Origin: Paracoccus sp. C2R09
GTDB taxonomy: Bacteria > Pseudomonadota > Alphaproteobacteria > Rhodobacterales > Rhodobacteraceae
Length of the DNA stretch: 64,000 nucleotides
Reading direction: 5' to 3'
NCBI RefSeq assembly: GCF_018860625.1
Contig: NZ_JAHKQB010000001.1
Location: forward strand, 37,822 to 101,821
A program made the translations under genes and the position numbers. Every line of letters starts with the position of its first letter. Positions within the stretch are counted from its first letter, which is position 1. This document shows positions 10,288-17,923 of the stretch, in pieces. Below the pieces are notes generated by a model, which made no database searches, was not told where the DNA came from, and was given only the letters and a program-made list of their open reading frames with translations.

Positions 10288-11601
10288 ATGCAGACGAATT
10301 TCACGCCCGACCAGCTGGCCGATCCCGCCACCGCACGCTCGAACGAGATCCTGCGGTCCTGCGTCCATTGCGGTTTCTGCACGGCGACCTGCCCGACCTA
10401 CAAGGTGCTGGGCGACGAACTGGACAGCCCGCGCGGCCGGATCTACCTGATCAAGGACATGCTGGAGAACGGGCGCGTCCCGGACGAGAAGACGGTCAAG
10501 CACGTGGACCGCTGCCTCAGCTGTCTCAGCTGCATGACGACCTGCCCGTCGGGGGTCCATTACATGCACCTGGTCGATCATGCCCGCGAATATATCGAGG
10601 AGAACTATCGCCGCCCCTTCGGCGACCGTGCGCTGCGCTGGCTGCTGGCGGTGATCCTGCCCTATCCGGGACGCTTTCGCCTGGCGCTGATGGGCGCACG
10701 GCTGGCGCGGCCCTTCGCGCGCCTGATGCCCGATGCGCGGCTGCGGGCCATGCTGGACATGGCCCCGGCCCGTATTCCCGCGCCCAGCCCGAACGACCGC
10801 CCCCAGAGCTTTGCGGCGGCGCCCGCGCGGACACTGCGGGTGGCCCTGCTGACAGGCTGCGCGCAGCGGGTGCTGAGCACCGACATCAACGATGCGACCA
10901 TCCGTCTGCTGCAGCGCCACGGCTGCGAGGTGGTGATCCCCCGGGGCATCGGCTGCTGTGGTGCGCTGACCCATCACATGGGCAAGACCGACCAGAGCCA
11001 TGCGATGGCCGCCGCCAATATCCGCGCCATCGCCGCGGAAATGGACGGCGATGGGCTGGACGCCGTCGTCATCAACACCTCGGGTTGCGGGACGACGGTC
11101 AAGGATTACGGGCACATGTTCCGCAACGACCCGCTGGCAGGCGATGCGGCCCGCGTCGCCGCCATCGCGCGCGACATATCCGAGGTCATGTCGGATATCG
11201 GCCTGCGGGACGCGACACATGCCGATCCCATGCGCGTCGCCTATCACGCGGCCTGTTCGTTGCAGCACGGTCAGCAGGTCAGGTCCGCGCCCAAGGATCT
11301 GCTGCGGGCGGCGGGCTTCGATGTGGTCGAGCCGCGCGACGCCCATATCTGCTGCGGATCGGCAGGCACCTACAACCTGATGCAGCCCGCGATTTCGGGT
11401 CAACTGAAGACGCGCAAGGTTGCAACGCTGCAGGAAACCGCCCCCGATGTCATCGGCGCGGGGAATATCGGATGCATGATGCAGATCGGCACCGGCACGG
11501 GGATCCCCGTGGTCCACACGGTGGAACTGCTGGACTGGGCCACGGGCGGACCCCGCCCCGCCGCACTGAGCGATACGAACACCACAAGGAGAACCGCATG
11601 A
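10288..11601 (+). CDS. glcF: Glycolate oxidase iron-sulfur subunit GlcF
   Basis: Electron-transfer subunit of glycolate dehydrogenase, 437 aa. Two 4Fe-4S motifs lie in the N-terminal 100 residues: CVHCGFCTATCPTYKV and CLSCLSCMTTCPSGV. Two CCG domains follow (GIGCCGALTHHMGK in the middle and HICCGSAGTYNLMQP near the C-terminus), which bind a further cluster or haem and pass electrons to quinone. Acts at the cytoplasmic face of the membrane. Overlaps the next gene by 4 bases. Confidence 0.95.
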   Translation: MQTNFTPDQLADPATARSNEILRSCVHCGFCTATCPTYKVLGDELDSPRGRIYLIKDMLENGRVPDEKTVKHVDRCLSCLSCMTTCPSGVHYMHLVDHAREYIEENYRRPFGDRALRWLLAVILPYPGRFRLALMGARLARPFARLMPDARLRAMLDMAPARIPAPSPNDRPQSFAAAPARTLRVALLTGCAQRVLSTDINDATIRLLQRHGCEVVIPRGIGCCGALTHHMGKTDQSHAMAAANIRAIAAEMDGDGLDAVVINTSGCGTTVKDYGHMFRNDPLAGDAARVAAIARDISEVMSDIGLRDATHADPMRVAYHAACSLQHGQQVRSAPKDLLRAAGFDVVEPRDAHICCGSAGTYNLMQPAISGQLKTRKVATLQETAPDVIGAGNIGCMMQIGTGTGIPVVHTVELLDWATGGPRPAALSDTNTTRRTA

Positions 11602-12020
11602 AGACCGTCACCCGCTTGGACCTGAACGATGCACGCGCGCTGATCGCAGGCGCCGCCGCCCATGCCGAGAAGATCGGCGTGCCCATGTGCATCGCCATCA
11701 CCGATGACAGCGGTCACCTGATCGCCTTCGAACGGATGGAGGGGGGCAAGATCACCTCGGGCATCATCGCGATCGACAAGTCCTTCACCGCCTCGGCGGG
11801 CAAGAAGGCCACGCATGACATCGGCACCGCATGTCAGCCGGGGGCCGCGGCATATGGCATCAACACCTCGATCGGGGGGCGGTTGATGGTGGTGGGCGGC
11901 GGCCTGCCGGTGATGCATGACGGGCAGGTCGTGGGCGGGATCGGCGTGTCCTCGGGGACGCCCGCGCAGGACCGCGAGGTCGCGCAGGCCGGGATCGACG
12001 CATGGGCCGCATGGGCCTGA
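11598..12020 (+). CDS. GlcG/HbpS-like protein (DUF336)
   Basis: 140 aa single-domain protein of the GlcG/HbpS family, often annotated 'heme-binding protein'. Features: ALIAGAAAHAEKIGVPMCIA, DDSGHLIAFERMEG near residue 37, and the glycine-rich ending VVGGIGVSSGTPAQD. GlcG is encoded with GlcDEF in E. coli but its role there is unsettled; HbpS homologues bind haem or aquo-cobalamin. Starts inside the glcF stop (ATGA), so it belongs to the operon. Last gene before a strong hairpin. Confidence 0.9.
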   Translation: MKTVTRLDLNDARALIAGAAAHAEKIGVPMCIAITDDSGHLIAFERMEGGKITSGIIAIDKSFTASAGKKATHDIGTACQPGAAAYGINTSIGGRLMVVGGGLPVMHDGQVVGGIGVSSGTPAQDREVAQAGIDAWAAWA

Positions 12021-12033
12021 TCGCAGGGTCCGC

Positions 12034-12072
12034 GGGCATCCGCATCTGCCCCATCGGGCAATGCGGATGCCC
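12034..12072 (+). terminator. Long hairpin ending the glc operon
   Basis: GGGCATCCGCAT (12034-12045) pairs perfectly with ATGCGGATGCCC (12061-12072); an inner TGCC/GGCA stem continues after a one-base bulge. It lies 13 bases after the last glc gene. There is no T-run, so it may act as a barrier to 3' exonucleases rather than as an intrinsic terminator alone. Confidence 0.6.
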
Positions 12073-12212
12073 CGGTCCGCGCGTCGCCATGTCCCGGATT
12101 TCGACGATCCGCTGACCCAACGGAAACCAAATGCGCGGTTGGGACGGCGTTTCCGGCCCATGCCCTAGGAAGGGGGTGTGCCCGACGAATCGGGCGTGGA
12201 AATAAGAAGGAC

Positions 12213-12563
12213 ATGAAGATGTCGAAAAAGACCTTTGCCGTATTCGCGATCATGCTGCTGGGCGCCGCAGGTGCCGCCACCGCCGACGAGGCCCGCCGCG
12301 GCGATCGCGCCCCCGATCCGGCGCAGGTGATGCAGCATCTGGACACCAATGGCGACAAGCGCATCAGCAAGAAGGAATTCACCGACGGCGCGCCCAAGCA
12401 GCGCGAAACGTCGCAGCGTGGCGAGCGTTCTCAGCGTCCGGCGAATGCCGACGATCGCGAGCGCCCCAAGCCGGAAGACATGTTCAAGGCGATGGACCGC
12501 AACAATGACGGCTTCCTGAGCCTGCAGGAACTGTCGCAGCGTCCGCCGCGCCCCGCGAACTGA
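12213..12563 (+). CDS. Small exported EF-hand protein
   Basis: 116 aa. Signal peptide at about 1-24 (KK, hydrophobic AVFAIMLLGAAGAAT, cleavage near ATA-DE). Two calcium-binding EF-hand loops: DTNGDKRISKKE at 44-55 and DRNNDGFLSLQE at 95-106, both with the acidic or oxygen ligands at positions 1, 3, 5 and 12. The linker is rich in R, E and P. The ATG at 12213 follows AAGAAGGAC; a second ATG at 12219 is possible. Monocistronic with its own terminator. Function beyond periplasmic calcium binding is unknown. Confidence 0.85.
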   Translation: MKMSKKTFAVFAIMLLGAAGAATADEARRGDRAPDPAQVMQHLDTNGDKRISKKEFTDGAPKQRETSQRGERSQRPANADDRERPKPEDMFKAMDRNNDGFLSLQELSQRPPRPAN

Positions 12564-12598
12564 GCCCCGGCGGCCCGTCACGGTCGCCATCAACAAGG

Positions 12599-12633
12599 AA
12601 AGCCCGGCCCGCAGATGCGCGGCCGGGCTTTTC
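12599..12633 (+). terminator. Intrinsic terminator after EF-hand gene
   Basis: AAAGCCCGGCC at 12599-12609 pairs with GGCCGGGCTTT at 12621-12631 (11 bp), followed by TTC. The A-run on the other side means it could also terminate minus-strand transcripts such as the DUF1127 gene that ends at 12656. Confidence 0.85.
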
Positions 12634-12655
12634 GGTCATCCCCGTGGGGCCGGGA

Positions 12656-12871
12656 TCAGGCCTTCAGCGCAGCCTCGCGGGCGATGCGGTGGAAGTCGGC
12701 GCGGCTCAGGTTCAGGTCCAGCAGTTCACGGTCGCAGATGCTGTTCAGCTCGGCCATGGTGGTGCGATAGGACGCGGTCTGGCGGCGCCAGGTCGAAAAA
12801 CGGTCCCACAGGCGGCGGGGCAGGGTGAAGCTGCTGGCGGGAACGGCGGTCTGGTACATGCTCATCATCAT
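12656..12871 (-). CDS. DUF1127 (YjiS-like) small protein
   Basis: About 71 aa. The C-terminal half carries the DUF1127 signature: W-R-R-Q, Y-R-T-T, then LNSICDRELLDLNLSRADFH. Such small arginine-rich proteins are common in alphaproteobacteria; some bind RNA and influence phosphate, carbon or RNA turnover (known for homologues, not shown here). Start is ambiguous: three ATGs in a row (12871, 12868, 12865) and one at 12859, behind an AGAGGAA site; spacing favours one of the later ones. Stands alone, convergent with the EF-hand gene. Confidence 0.85.
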   Translation of the reverse strand: MMMSMYQTAVPASSFTLPRRLWDRFSTWRRQTASYRTTMAELNSICDRELLDLNLSRADFHRIAREAALKA

Positions 12872-13081
12872 TTCCTCTGTTTCGGCGGGGTGGTCGGTCG
12901 CCGATGTCTTGTGACAGGGGATATATGGGCGATGTGCATCCGGACAACGCACATGAACGAATAGCGGCCTTCGCGTCAGTGCATGGGCCCGCGCGCCGGG
13001 GCGCGACGTCACCCCATGCCCGCCATGGTGTTCGGGGGGTCGCGGGGTATGCTGCCGGAAATGCCGCAGAAGGGCCGCGCC

Positions 13082-14479
13082 ATGACCGACAGCCAGTTCA
13101 CCCCCATCCCGCAGATGCAGGCCGAGGTCGCGCGGCTGCGCGCCGCCTTCGACAGCGGCCGGACCCGCCCCCTCGAATGGCGGCGCGCGCAGCTGCAGGC
13201 GATCCTGCGCCTGTTGAAGGAACGCGAGGGCGACATCATTGCGGCCATCCATGCCGATCTGCGCAAGGGGCGGCTCGAATCCTGGATGGCCGAGATCGCG
13301 CTGATCCGCACCGAGGCGAAGCACGCGCTGCGCCATCTGAAATCCTGGACCGCAAGGCGGCGCGTGCGCACGCCCATCGCGGCCCAGCCGGGGCGGTCCT
13401 GGGTTCAGCCCGAACCCCTGGGGGTGGTGCTGTGCATCGCCTCGTGGAATTTCCCGTGGCAGCAGACCCTGCAGCCCATGGTGGGGGCGCTGGCGGCGGG
13501 GAACTGCGTGCTGGTCAAGCCGTCCGAGCTGTCCTCGCATTGCGCCGCTGCCATCGCGCGGCTGTTGCCGGAATATCTGGACCCCGAGGCGGTCGCCGTC
13601 GTGCAGGGCGGCCCCGAGGAGACGGGCGCACTGCTGGAATGCCGCTTCGATCACATCCTCTATACCGGGGGCGCGTCGGTGGGGCGCATCGTGATGCGGG
13701 CGGCGGCGCAGCACCTGACGCCCGTCACCCTTGAGATGGGCGGCAAATGCCCCGTGATCGTGGACCGCACCGCCGATATCGCCCTGGCCGCGCGGCGCAT
13801 CGTCTGGGCCAAGGGACAGAATGCCGGTCAGATCTGCATCAATGCCGATTACGTCCTGGTCCATCGCGACCGCGCCGCTGCCCTGACCGGGGCGCTGGCG
13901 GCCGAGTTCCGGCGCGCCTATGGCGCCGATCCGCAGATGTCGAAGGATTACGGGCGCATCGTGAACGAACGCCATTTCGACCGTCTTCAGGCGCTGCTGT
14001 CGCAGGGCCGGATCGTCCAGGGCGGGCGCACGGATCGCGGCGATCTGTATATCGAGCCGACCATCGTCGCGGATGTGCCCGGGGACGCGCCCCTGATGCA
14101 GGACGAGATCTTCGGCCCGATCCTGCCCATCGTGGAATGGCAGGACGAGGACGATCTTGCGATGCAGCTCAAGGCGCATGGCAAGCCGCTGGCGCTCTAT
14201 GTCTTCTCGCGGGATCAGGGGTTCCAGGACCGGGCGCTGGACCGTTTCCCGGCAGGCATGGTGGCGATCAACGACCTGATGATGTTCGCCATCGTGCCCG
14301 GACTGCCCTTCGGCGGGGTGGGGGGCAGCGGAATGGGGGCCTATGGCGGGCAGCAGGGGTTCCGCTGCTTCTCGCATATGAAGCCGGTGCTGCGACGCGG
14401 ATCGCGCATGGACATCGCGGCCCGCTATGCGCCCTATTCGGGCCTGAAGGAACGCATCATGCGGCTTGCACTGCGCTGA
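13082..14479 (+). CDS. Aldehyde dehydrogenase, class-3/coniferyl-aldehyde type
   Basis: NAD(P)-dependent aldehyde oxidation to the acid, 465 aa, the shorter ALDH3-like length. Catalytic residues are visible: general base E218 in TLEMGGKCP and nucleophile C252 in NAGQICINADY (34 residues apart as in ALDH3). Cofactor region IASWNFPWQQTLQPM, and the ending FGGVGGSGMGAYGGQQGF are typical. ATG at 13082 has AGAAGGG seven bases upstream. A C-terminal hydrophobic anchor, present in some ALDH3 proteins, is not obvious. Substrate likely a medium-chain or aromatic aldehyde; not determinable. Its 3' end overlaps the convergent kinase gene by 23 bases. Confidence 0.92.
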   Translation: MTDSQFTPIPQMQAEVARLRAAFDSGRTRPLEWRRAQLQAILRLLKEREGDIIAAIHADLRKGRLESWMAEIALIRTEAKHALRHLKSWTARRRVRTPIAAQPGRSWVQPEPLGVVLCIASWNFPWQQTLQPMVGALAAGNCVLVKPSELSSHCAAAIARLLPEYLDPEAVAVVQGGPEETGALLECRFDHILYTGGASVGRIVMRAAAQHLTPVTLEMGGKCPVIVDRTADIALAARRIVWAKGQNAGQICINADYVLVHRDRAAALTGALAAEFRRAYGADPQMSKDYGRIVNERHFDRLQALLSQGRIVQGGRTDRGDLYIEPTIVADVPGDAPLMQDEIFGPILPIVEWQDEDDLAMQLKAHGKPLALYVFSRDQGFQDRALDRFPAGMVAINDLMMFAIVPGLPFGGVGGSGMGAYGGQQGFRCFSHMKPVLRRGSRMDIAARYAPYSGLKERIMRLALR

Positions 14480-16949
14480 GGGCCGCCCCCTCGCGGTCCA
14501 GTTCGGCCAGCAGTTCGCGCCCCTCCTCGGTCCATGCCGGGGCGGGCAGATGCTCCAGCCGCTGCAATGTCCGGCGCAGCGAGGCCTGCCCCAGGATCGC
14601 GGCCGAACCCGCCAGCTTGTGCGCGGTTTCGCGATCCGCGGTTTCCAGCCCGGGCGCATCCTTCAGCCCCGCGACAAGGCCCGCCAGTTCCCCCTGCAGA
14701 TCGCGGATATGCCCCGCGAAGGCGTCGCGACCGAAGCGGGCGATGAAATCGGCGGCGGTATCCTCCTCGGCCGGGGCGGGTTCGGCCGGGCTGATTTTTT
14801 CGGCAAGGCGGGCAAGGTTGATGGGCTTGGTCAACATGTCGTCGAACACCGCAAGGATCCGGTCGCGATCCTCCTGGCCCGCATGGGCGGTGATTGCGAT
14901 GGCGCGTGCGCCCGACGCCTGCACGTTCAGCGCACGGATGCCCGCCAGCGTCTCCAGCCCGTCCTTGCCCGGCATGCTGATGTCCAGAAGCAGCAGATCG
15001 AACCGGCTGCCCGCCGCAAGGGCGATCCCCGTATCGCCGTTCTCGGCGCTTTCATGGGTGCAGCCCAACTCGTCCAGCATATGTTCCAGGATCATTCGGT
15101 TGACGGCGTTGTCCTCGACGATCAGCACATGCAGGCCGCCTTCGATATCGGGCAGGGGCGCGGGCTTGGCGCGCGCGCGGACGGGGGCCACGCGGGGCAG
15201 GGGCGCGCGGATGGTGAACATCGTGCCCTCGCCCTCGATGCTGTCCACCGTGATGGTGCCGCCCATGTTCTGGACCAGCTTGCGCGTGATCGCGAGGCCC
15301 AAGCCCGTGCCCGGATTCTCGCGCGCGTAATCCGTGTCGATGGTCATGAACTCGTCGAAGATATGGGGCAGCTCCTCCTCGGGGATCCCCAGGCCGGTAT
15401 CGGCGACGCGGAACTCGACCATGGCGCCGTCGTCCACGCGTTCGACCTCGACCGAGACCGAGCCGCCGCGCGTGAACTTGATCGCGTTGCCCACCAGGTT
15501 CACCAGGCATTGCTGGATCGCGCGCTTGTCGCCGCGCACGCTGCCGGTTTCCTGCCCCAGATAGGCCGTGTCCAGATCGTTGCCCCGTTCCAGTGCCGCC
15601 GGACGCAGGCTGTCCATCAGCCCCTCGATCAGTTCCTGCAGATCGAACTCCTCCTCTCGGCGTTCGGCCCGGTCGGCATCCAGCCGCGACAGGTCCAGCA
15701 CCTTGTTCACATGCGACAGCAGCAATTCGCCCGAGGTGCCGATCGCGGCCAGCATGCGCTGCTGGCGCGGGGTCAGTTCCTCGGACCGGATCAGTTCGAG
15801 CGACCCCAGGATGCCGTTCAGGGGGGTGCGCATCTCGTGGCTCATGACGGTCAGCAGCTTGGTCTTGGCCTTTTCGCCCGCACGGGCGCGGTCGCGGGCA
15901 TCGCGCAGGTCCTGTTCGGCGGCCAGTTCGGCGCGGATGTCGCGGGCGAAGGCCACGAAGACCTCCTGCCGGTTCGACAGCGCCGCCGAGACCGAGATCT
16001 CGGCCGGGAACACCTCGCCCGACCGGTGCATCAGGCGGATGCGCTGCCGGCCCTTGCCGACCAGCTGGGATTCGCCCGTCTTGCGGTAATGTTCCAGCCT
16101 CTCGATATAGTCCTGCCGTTCGTCATGGGGAATGGTCAGGTCCACGATGCGCTTGCCGATCACCTCGCTGCGGGAATAGCCGAAGATCGTCTCGGATGCG
16201 CCGTTGAACTCGATGATGCAGCCGCGCGTGTCGATGACGAAGACCGCGTCCAGCGACGAGCTGATGGCCGCCTCGAAGCGGCTGCGCACGGTCTCGTTCT
16301 CGAAGGCGATGCGGGTGGCGCGACGATGGACGCGCTGCAGCACCGCAAGAGAGATGATCAGCCCCGCGATCAGCACGAGCGCGGTCGCGGCAAGTTGGCG
16401 CAGGGTTCCCATGATCTCGACCCTGCGCTGATCGGCCGATTGCGCGAACAGCGGGATGCCCGCAAGCGCCAGCTGCCGGACCTCGGGGGCCAGGCTCTCG
16501 GCCCGGTCGATCAGATCCGGGACGGCCGCGATCAGGTCGGCGTCGTTCCCGTCGATCAGCGGCACCGAGCTGTCGAGGAAGTCCTGCACCGTTTCGAGCG
16601 ATGCCGCGACCTTCGGTTCTGCCCGAAAGCGCACGAAGCGGCTGCTGGTGGCAAGGGTGTTGACCCGTCCGAAGAAGACGTCGAAGCGGCGGCGCAGGTC
16701 GGAGGGATCGTCCAGATCCTCCTCGTCCACGTCATGCATGGCCAGGATCATGCGGAACAGTTCGACCTCGGTCTGGGACAGGGTCCAGCGCACATCGTCG
16801 AGCGGCGCGGTGGACAGCCGGTCCAGGCCCTGCAGAACCTCGCGTGACAGAAGGACGGTCTGCGCAAGGCAGGCCACGAGGGCCGCGATCCAGAGGAAAC
16901 CCGTCCATTGCTGCCGGAGAAGGCCCTGTCGCTTGCTGTCCTGGGTCAT
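14457..16949 (-). CDS. Hybrid sensor histidine kinase (PAS-HisKA-HATPase-REC-HPt)
   Basis: Membrane-bound phosphorelay kinase, 830 aa. TM1 near 13-32, a periplasmic helical sensor region to about 180, TM2 near 190-210, PAS domain about 225-340 (FEAAISSSLDAVFVIDTRG), HisKA with H371 in MSHEMRTPLNG, HATPase with NLVGNAIKFT and ADTGLGIPEEELP, receiver with D656 in LLLDISMPGKDG, and a C-terminal HPt with H777 in AHKLAGSAA. ATG at 16949 follows GAGGACG. The HPt implies transfer to a separate response regulator; the divergent LuxR-type regulator at 17291 is the natural partner. Overall this is an ArcB/BarA-like layout with unknown signal. Confidence 0.93.
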   Translation of the reverse strand: MTQDSKRQGLLRQQWTGFLWIAALVACLAQTVLLSREVLQGLDRLSTAPLDDVRWTLSQTEVELFRMILAMHDVDEEDLDDPSDLRRRFDVFFGRVNTLATSSRFVRFRAEPKVAASLETVQDFLDSSVPLIDGNDADLIAAVPDLIDRAESLAPEVRQLALAGIPLFAQSADQRRVEIMGTLRQLAATALVLIAGLIISLAVLQRVHRRATRIAFENETVRSRFEAAISSSLDAVFVIDTRGCIIEFNGASETIFGYSRSEVIGKRIVDLTIPHDERQDYIERLEHYRKTGESQLVGKGRQRIRLMHRSGEVFPAEISVSAALSNRQEVFVAFARDIRAELAAEQDLRDARDRARAGEKAKTKLLTVMSHEMRTPLNGILGSLELIRSEELTPRQQRMLAAIGTSGELLLSHVNKVLDLSRLDADRAERREEEFDLQELIEGLMDSLRPAALERGNDLDTAYLGQETGSVRGDKRAIQQCLVNLVGNAIKFTRGGSVSVEVERVDDGAMVEFRVADTGLGIPEEELPHIFDEFMTIDTDYARENPGTGLGLAITRKLVQNMGGTITVDSIEGEGTMFTIRAPLPRVAPVRARAKPAPLPDIEGGLHVLIVEDNAVNRMILEHMLDELGCTHESAENGDTGIALAAGSRFDLLLLDISMPGKDGLETLAGIRALNVQASGARAIAITAHAGQEDRDRILAVFDDMLTKPINLARLAEKISPAEPAPAEEDTAADFIARFGRDAFAGHIRDLQGELAGLVAGLKDAPGLETADRETAHKLAGSAAILGQASLRRTLQRLEHLPAPAWTEEGRELLAELDREGAALSAVQAA

Positions 16950-17290
16950 GCGTCCTCTGCCGTCGGGTCGGGTTGCAGGGGCATAATGGCGATCCGCCGA
17001 ACATAGCGCGAGGGGGAAACGGCCATATCCGACGGACAACCCCAGTTTGCGTCGTTGGGGTGACAGTTCAACTGCGCATCGGTATAACCATATCACCGAA
17101 GGATCAGGTCCGCGCGCAAAAGGCTGTCTATTGACAGGCGAATGCGATGGGCGGAAGGTTTGCGGCAATCACAGGCGCGGCCTTCGGGGCGGGGCCGCAC
17201 ATGCGAATGGACGGGCGAAAAGTTGCAGAAAATCATCACAGTCATCCGGGCCGCAAGGCATCTTCGCGCAGCATTCCGGGGTCGGAACTG
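16950..17290. other. Divergent intergenic region of the kinase/regulator pair
   Basis: 341 bases without a credible gene. Contains an inverted repeat ACCCCA (17039-17044) / TGGGGT (17056-17061), and CTGTC-TATT-GACAG (17124-17137), which includes a TTGACA hexamer at 17131-17136 that could be the -35 of the regulator gene; the matching -10 is weak. An in-frame upstream extension of the regulator exists but looks non-coding. Confidence 0.5.
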
Positions 17291-17905
17291 ATGCGCGTCC
17301 TGCTGGCCGACGATCACGAGATGGTTCGCGACACCATCGCCGCCTATCTGCGCAGCGAAGGGCAGGCGGTCGTCACCTGCGTACCAGATTTCACCGCCGC
17401 CGCGCGCGCCATCGGGGCCGATCAGCCCTATGATCTGATCCTGCTGGACTTCACCATGCCGGGAATGAACGGGCTGGACGGGCTGAAGCGCGCGATCGAG
17501 CTGTCGGGCGACACGCCCGTCGCGCTGATCAGCGGCACCGCGCCCACCCGCATCGCGATGGAGGCCGTGGAGATGGGCGCCGCGGGCTTCATCCCCAAGA
17601 CGCTCGGGGCCAAGTCGCTGGTGAATGCCGTGCGCTTCATGATCATGGGCGAGACCTTCGTGCCCGCCTCGGCCCTGGCCGAGGGCGAGGAGGAGAACGA
17701 GACCGAGTTCGTCCGCCAGCTGAGCCAGCGCGAACGCGAGGTGCTGTTGGGTCTGTGCCTCGGCAAGGCAAACAAGGAGATCGCGCGCGAGCTGGACCTG
17801 CAGGAGGTCACCGTCAAGCTGCATGTCCGCACGCTCTGCCGCAAGATCGGCGCCAAGAACCGCACGCAGGCCGCCGTCATCGCCAAGGAGGCGGGCTTCG
17901 CCTGA
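17291..17905 (+). CDS. LuxR/NarL-type response regulator
   Basis: 204 aa. Receiver domain 1-118: acidic pocket LLADDH, phospho-acceptor D53 in LLDFTMPGMNG, switch T/S in ALISGTAPT and conserved K103 in IPKTLG. GerE helix-turn-helix about 140-200, LSQREREVLLGLCLGKANKE and VTVKLHVRTLCRKIGAKNRT. Start chosen at 17291 because the receiver begins there; no strong ribosome site is present, only GGGGTCGG. Divergent from the hybrid kinase with an HPt, hence its likely output. A close paralogue lies at 36589-37200. Confidence 0.92.
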   Translation: MRVLLADDHEMVRDTIAAYLRSEGQAVVTCVPDFTAAARAIGADQPYDLILLDFTMPGMNGLDGLKRAIELSGDTPVALISGTAPTRIAMEAVEMGAAGFIPKTLGAKSLVNAVRFMIMGETFVPASALAEGEEENETEFVRQLSQREREVLLGLCLGKANKEIARELDLQEVTVKLHVRTLCRKIGAKNRTQAAVIAKEAGFA

Positions 17906-17923
17906 TCGCGGCCCCGGCTGCCG

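Noticed and set aside
12656..14659. Minus-strand 667-codon frame ending in the DUF1127 protein
   Set aside because: Only the last ~71 codons form a real gene; the rest is antisense to the aldehyde dehydrogenase and the tail of the kinase, and a ribosome site sits before the short version.
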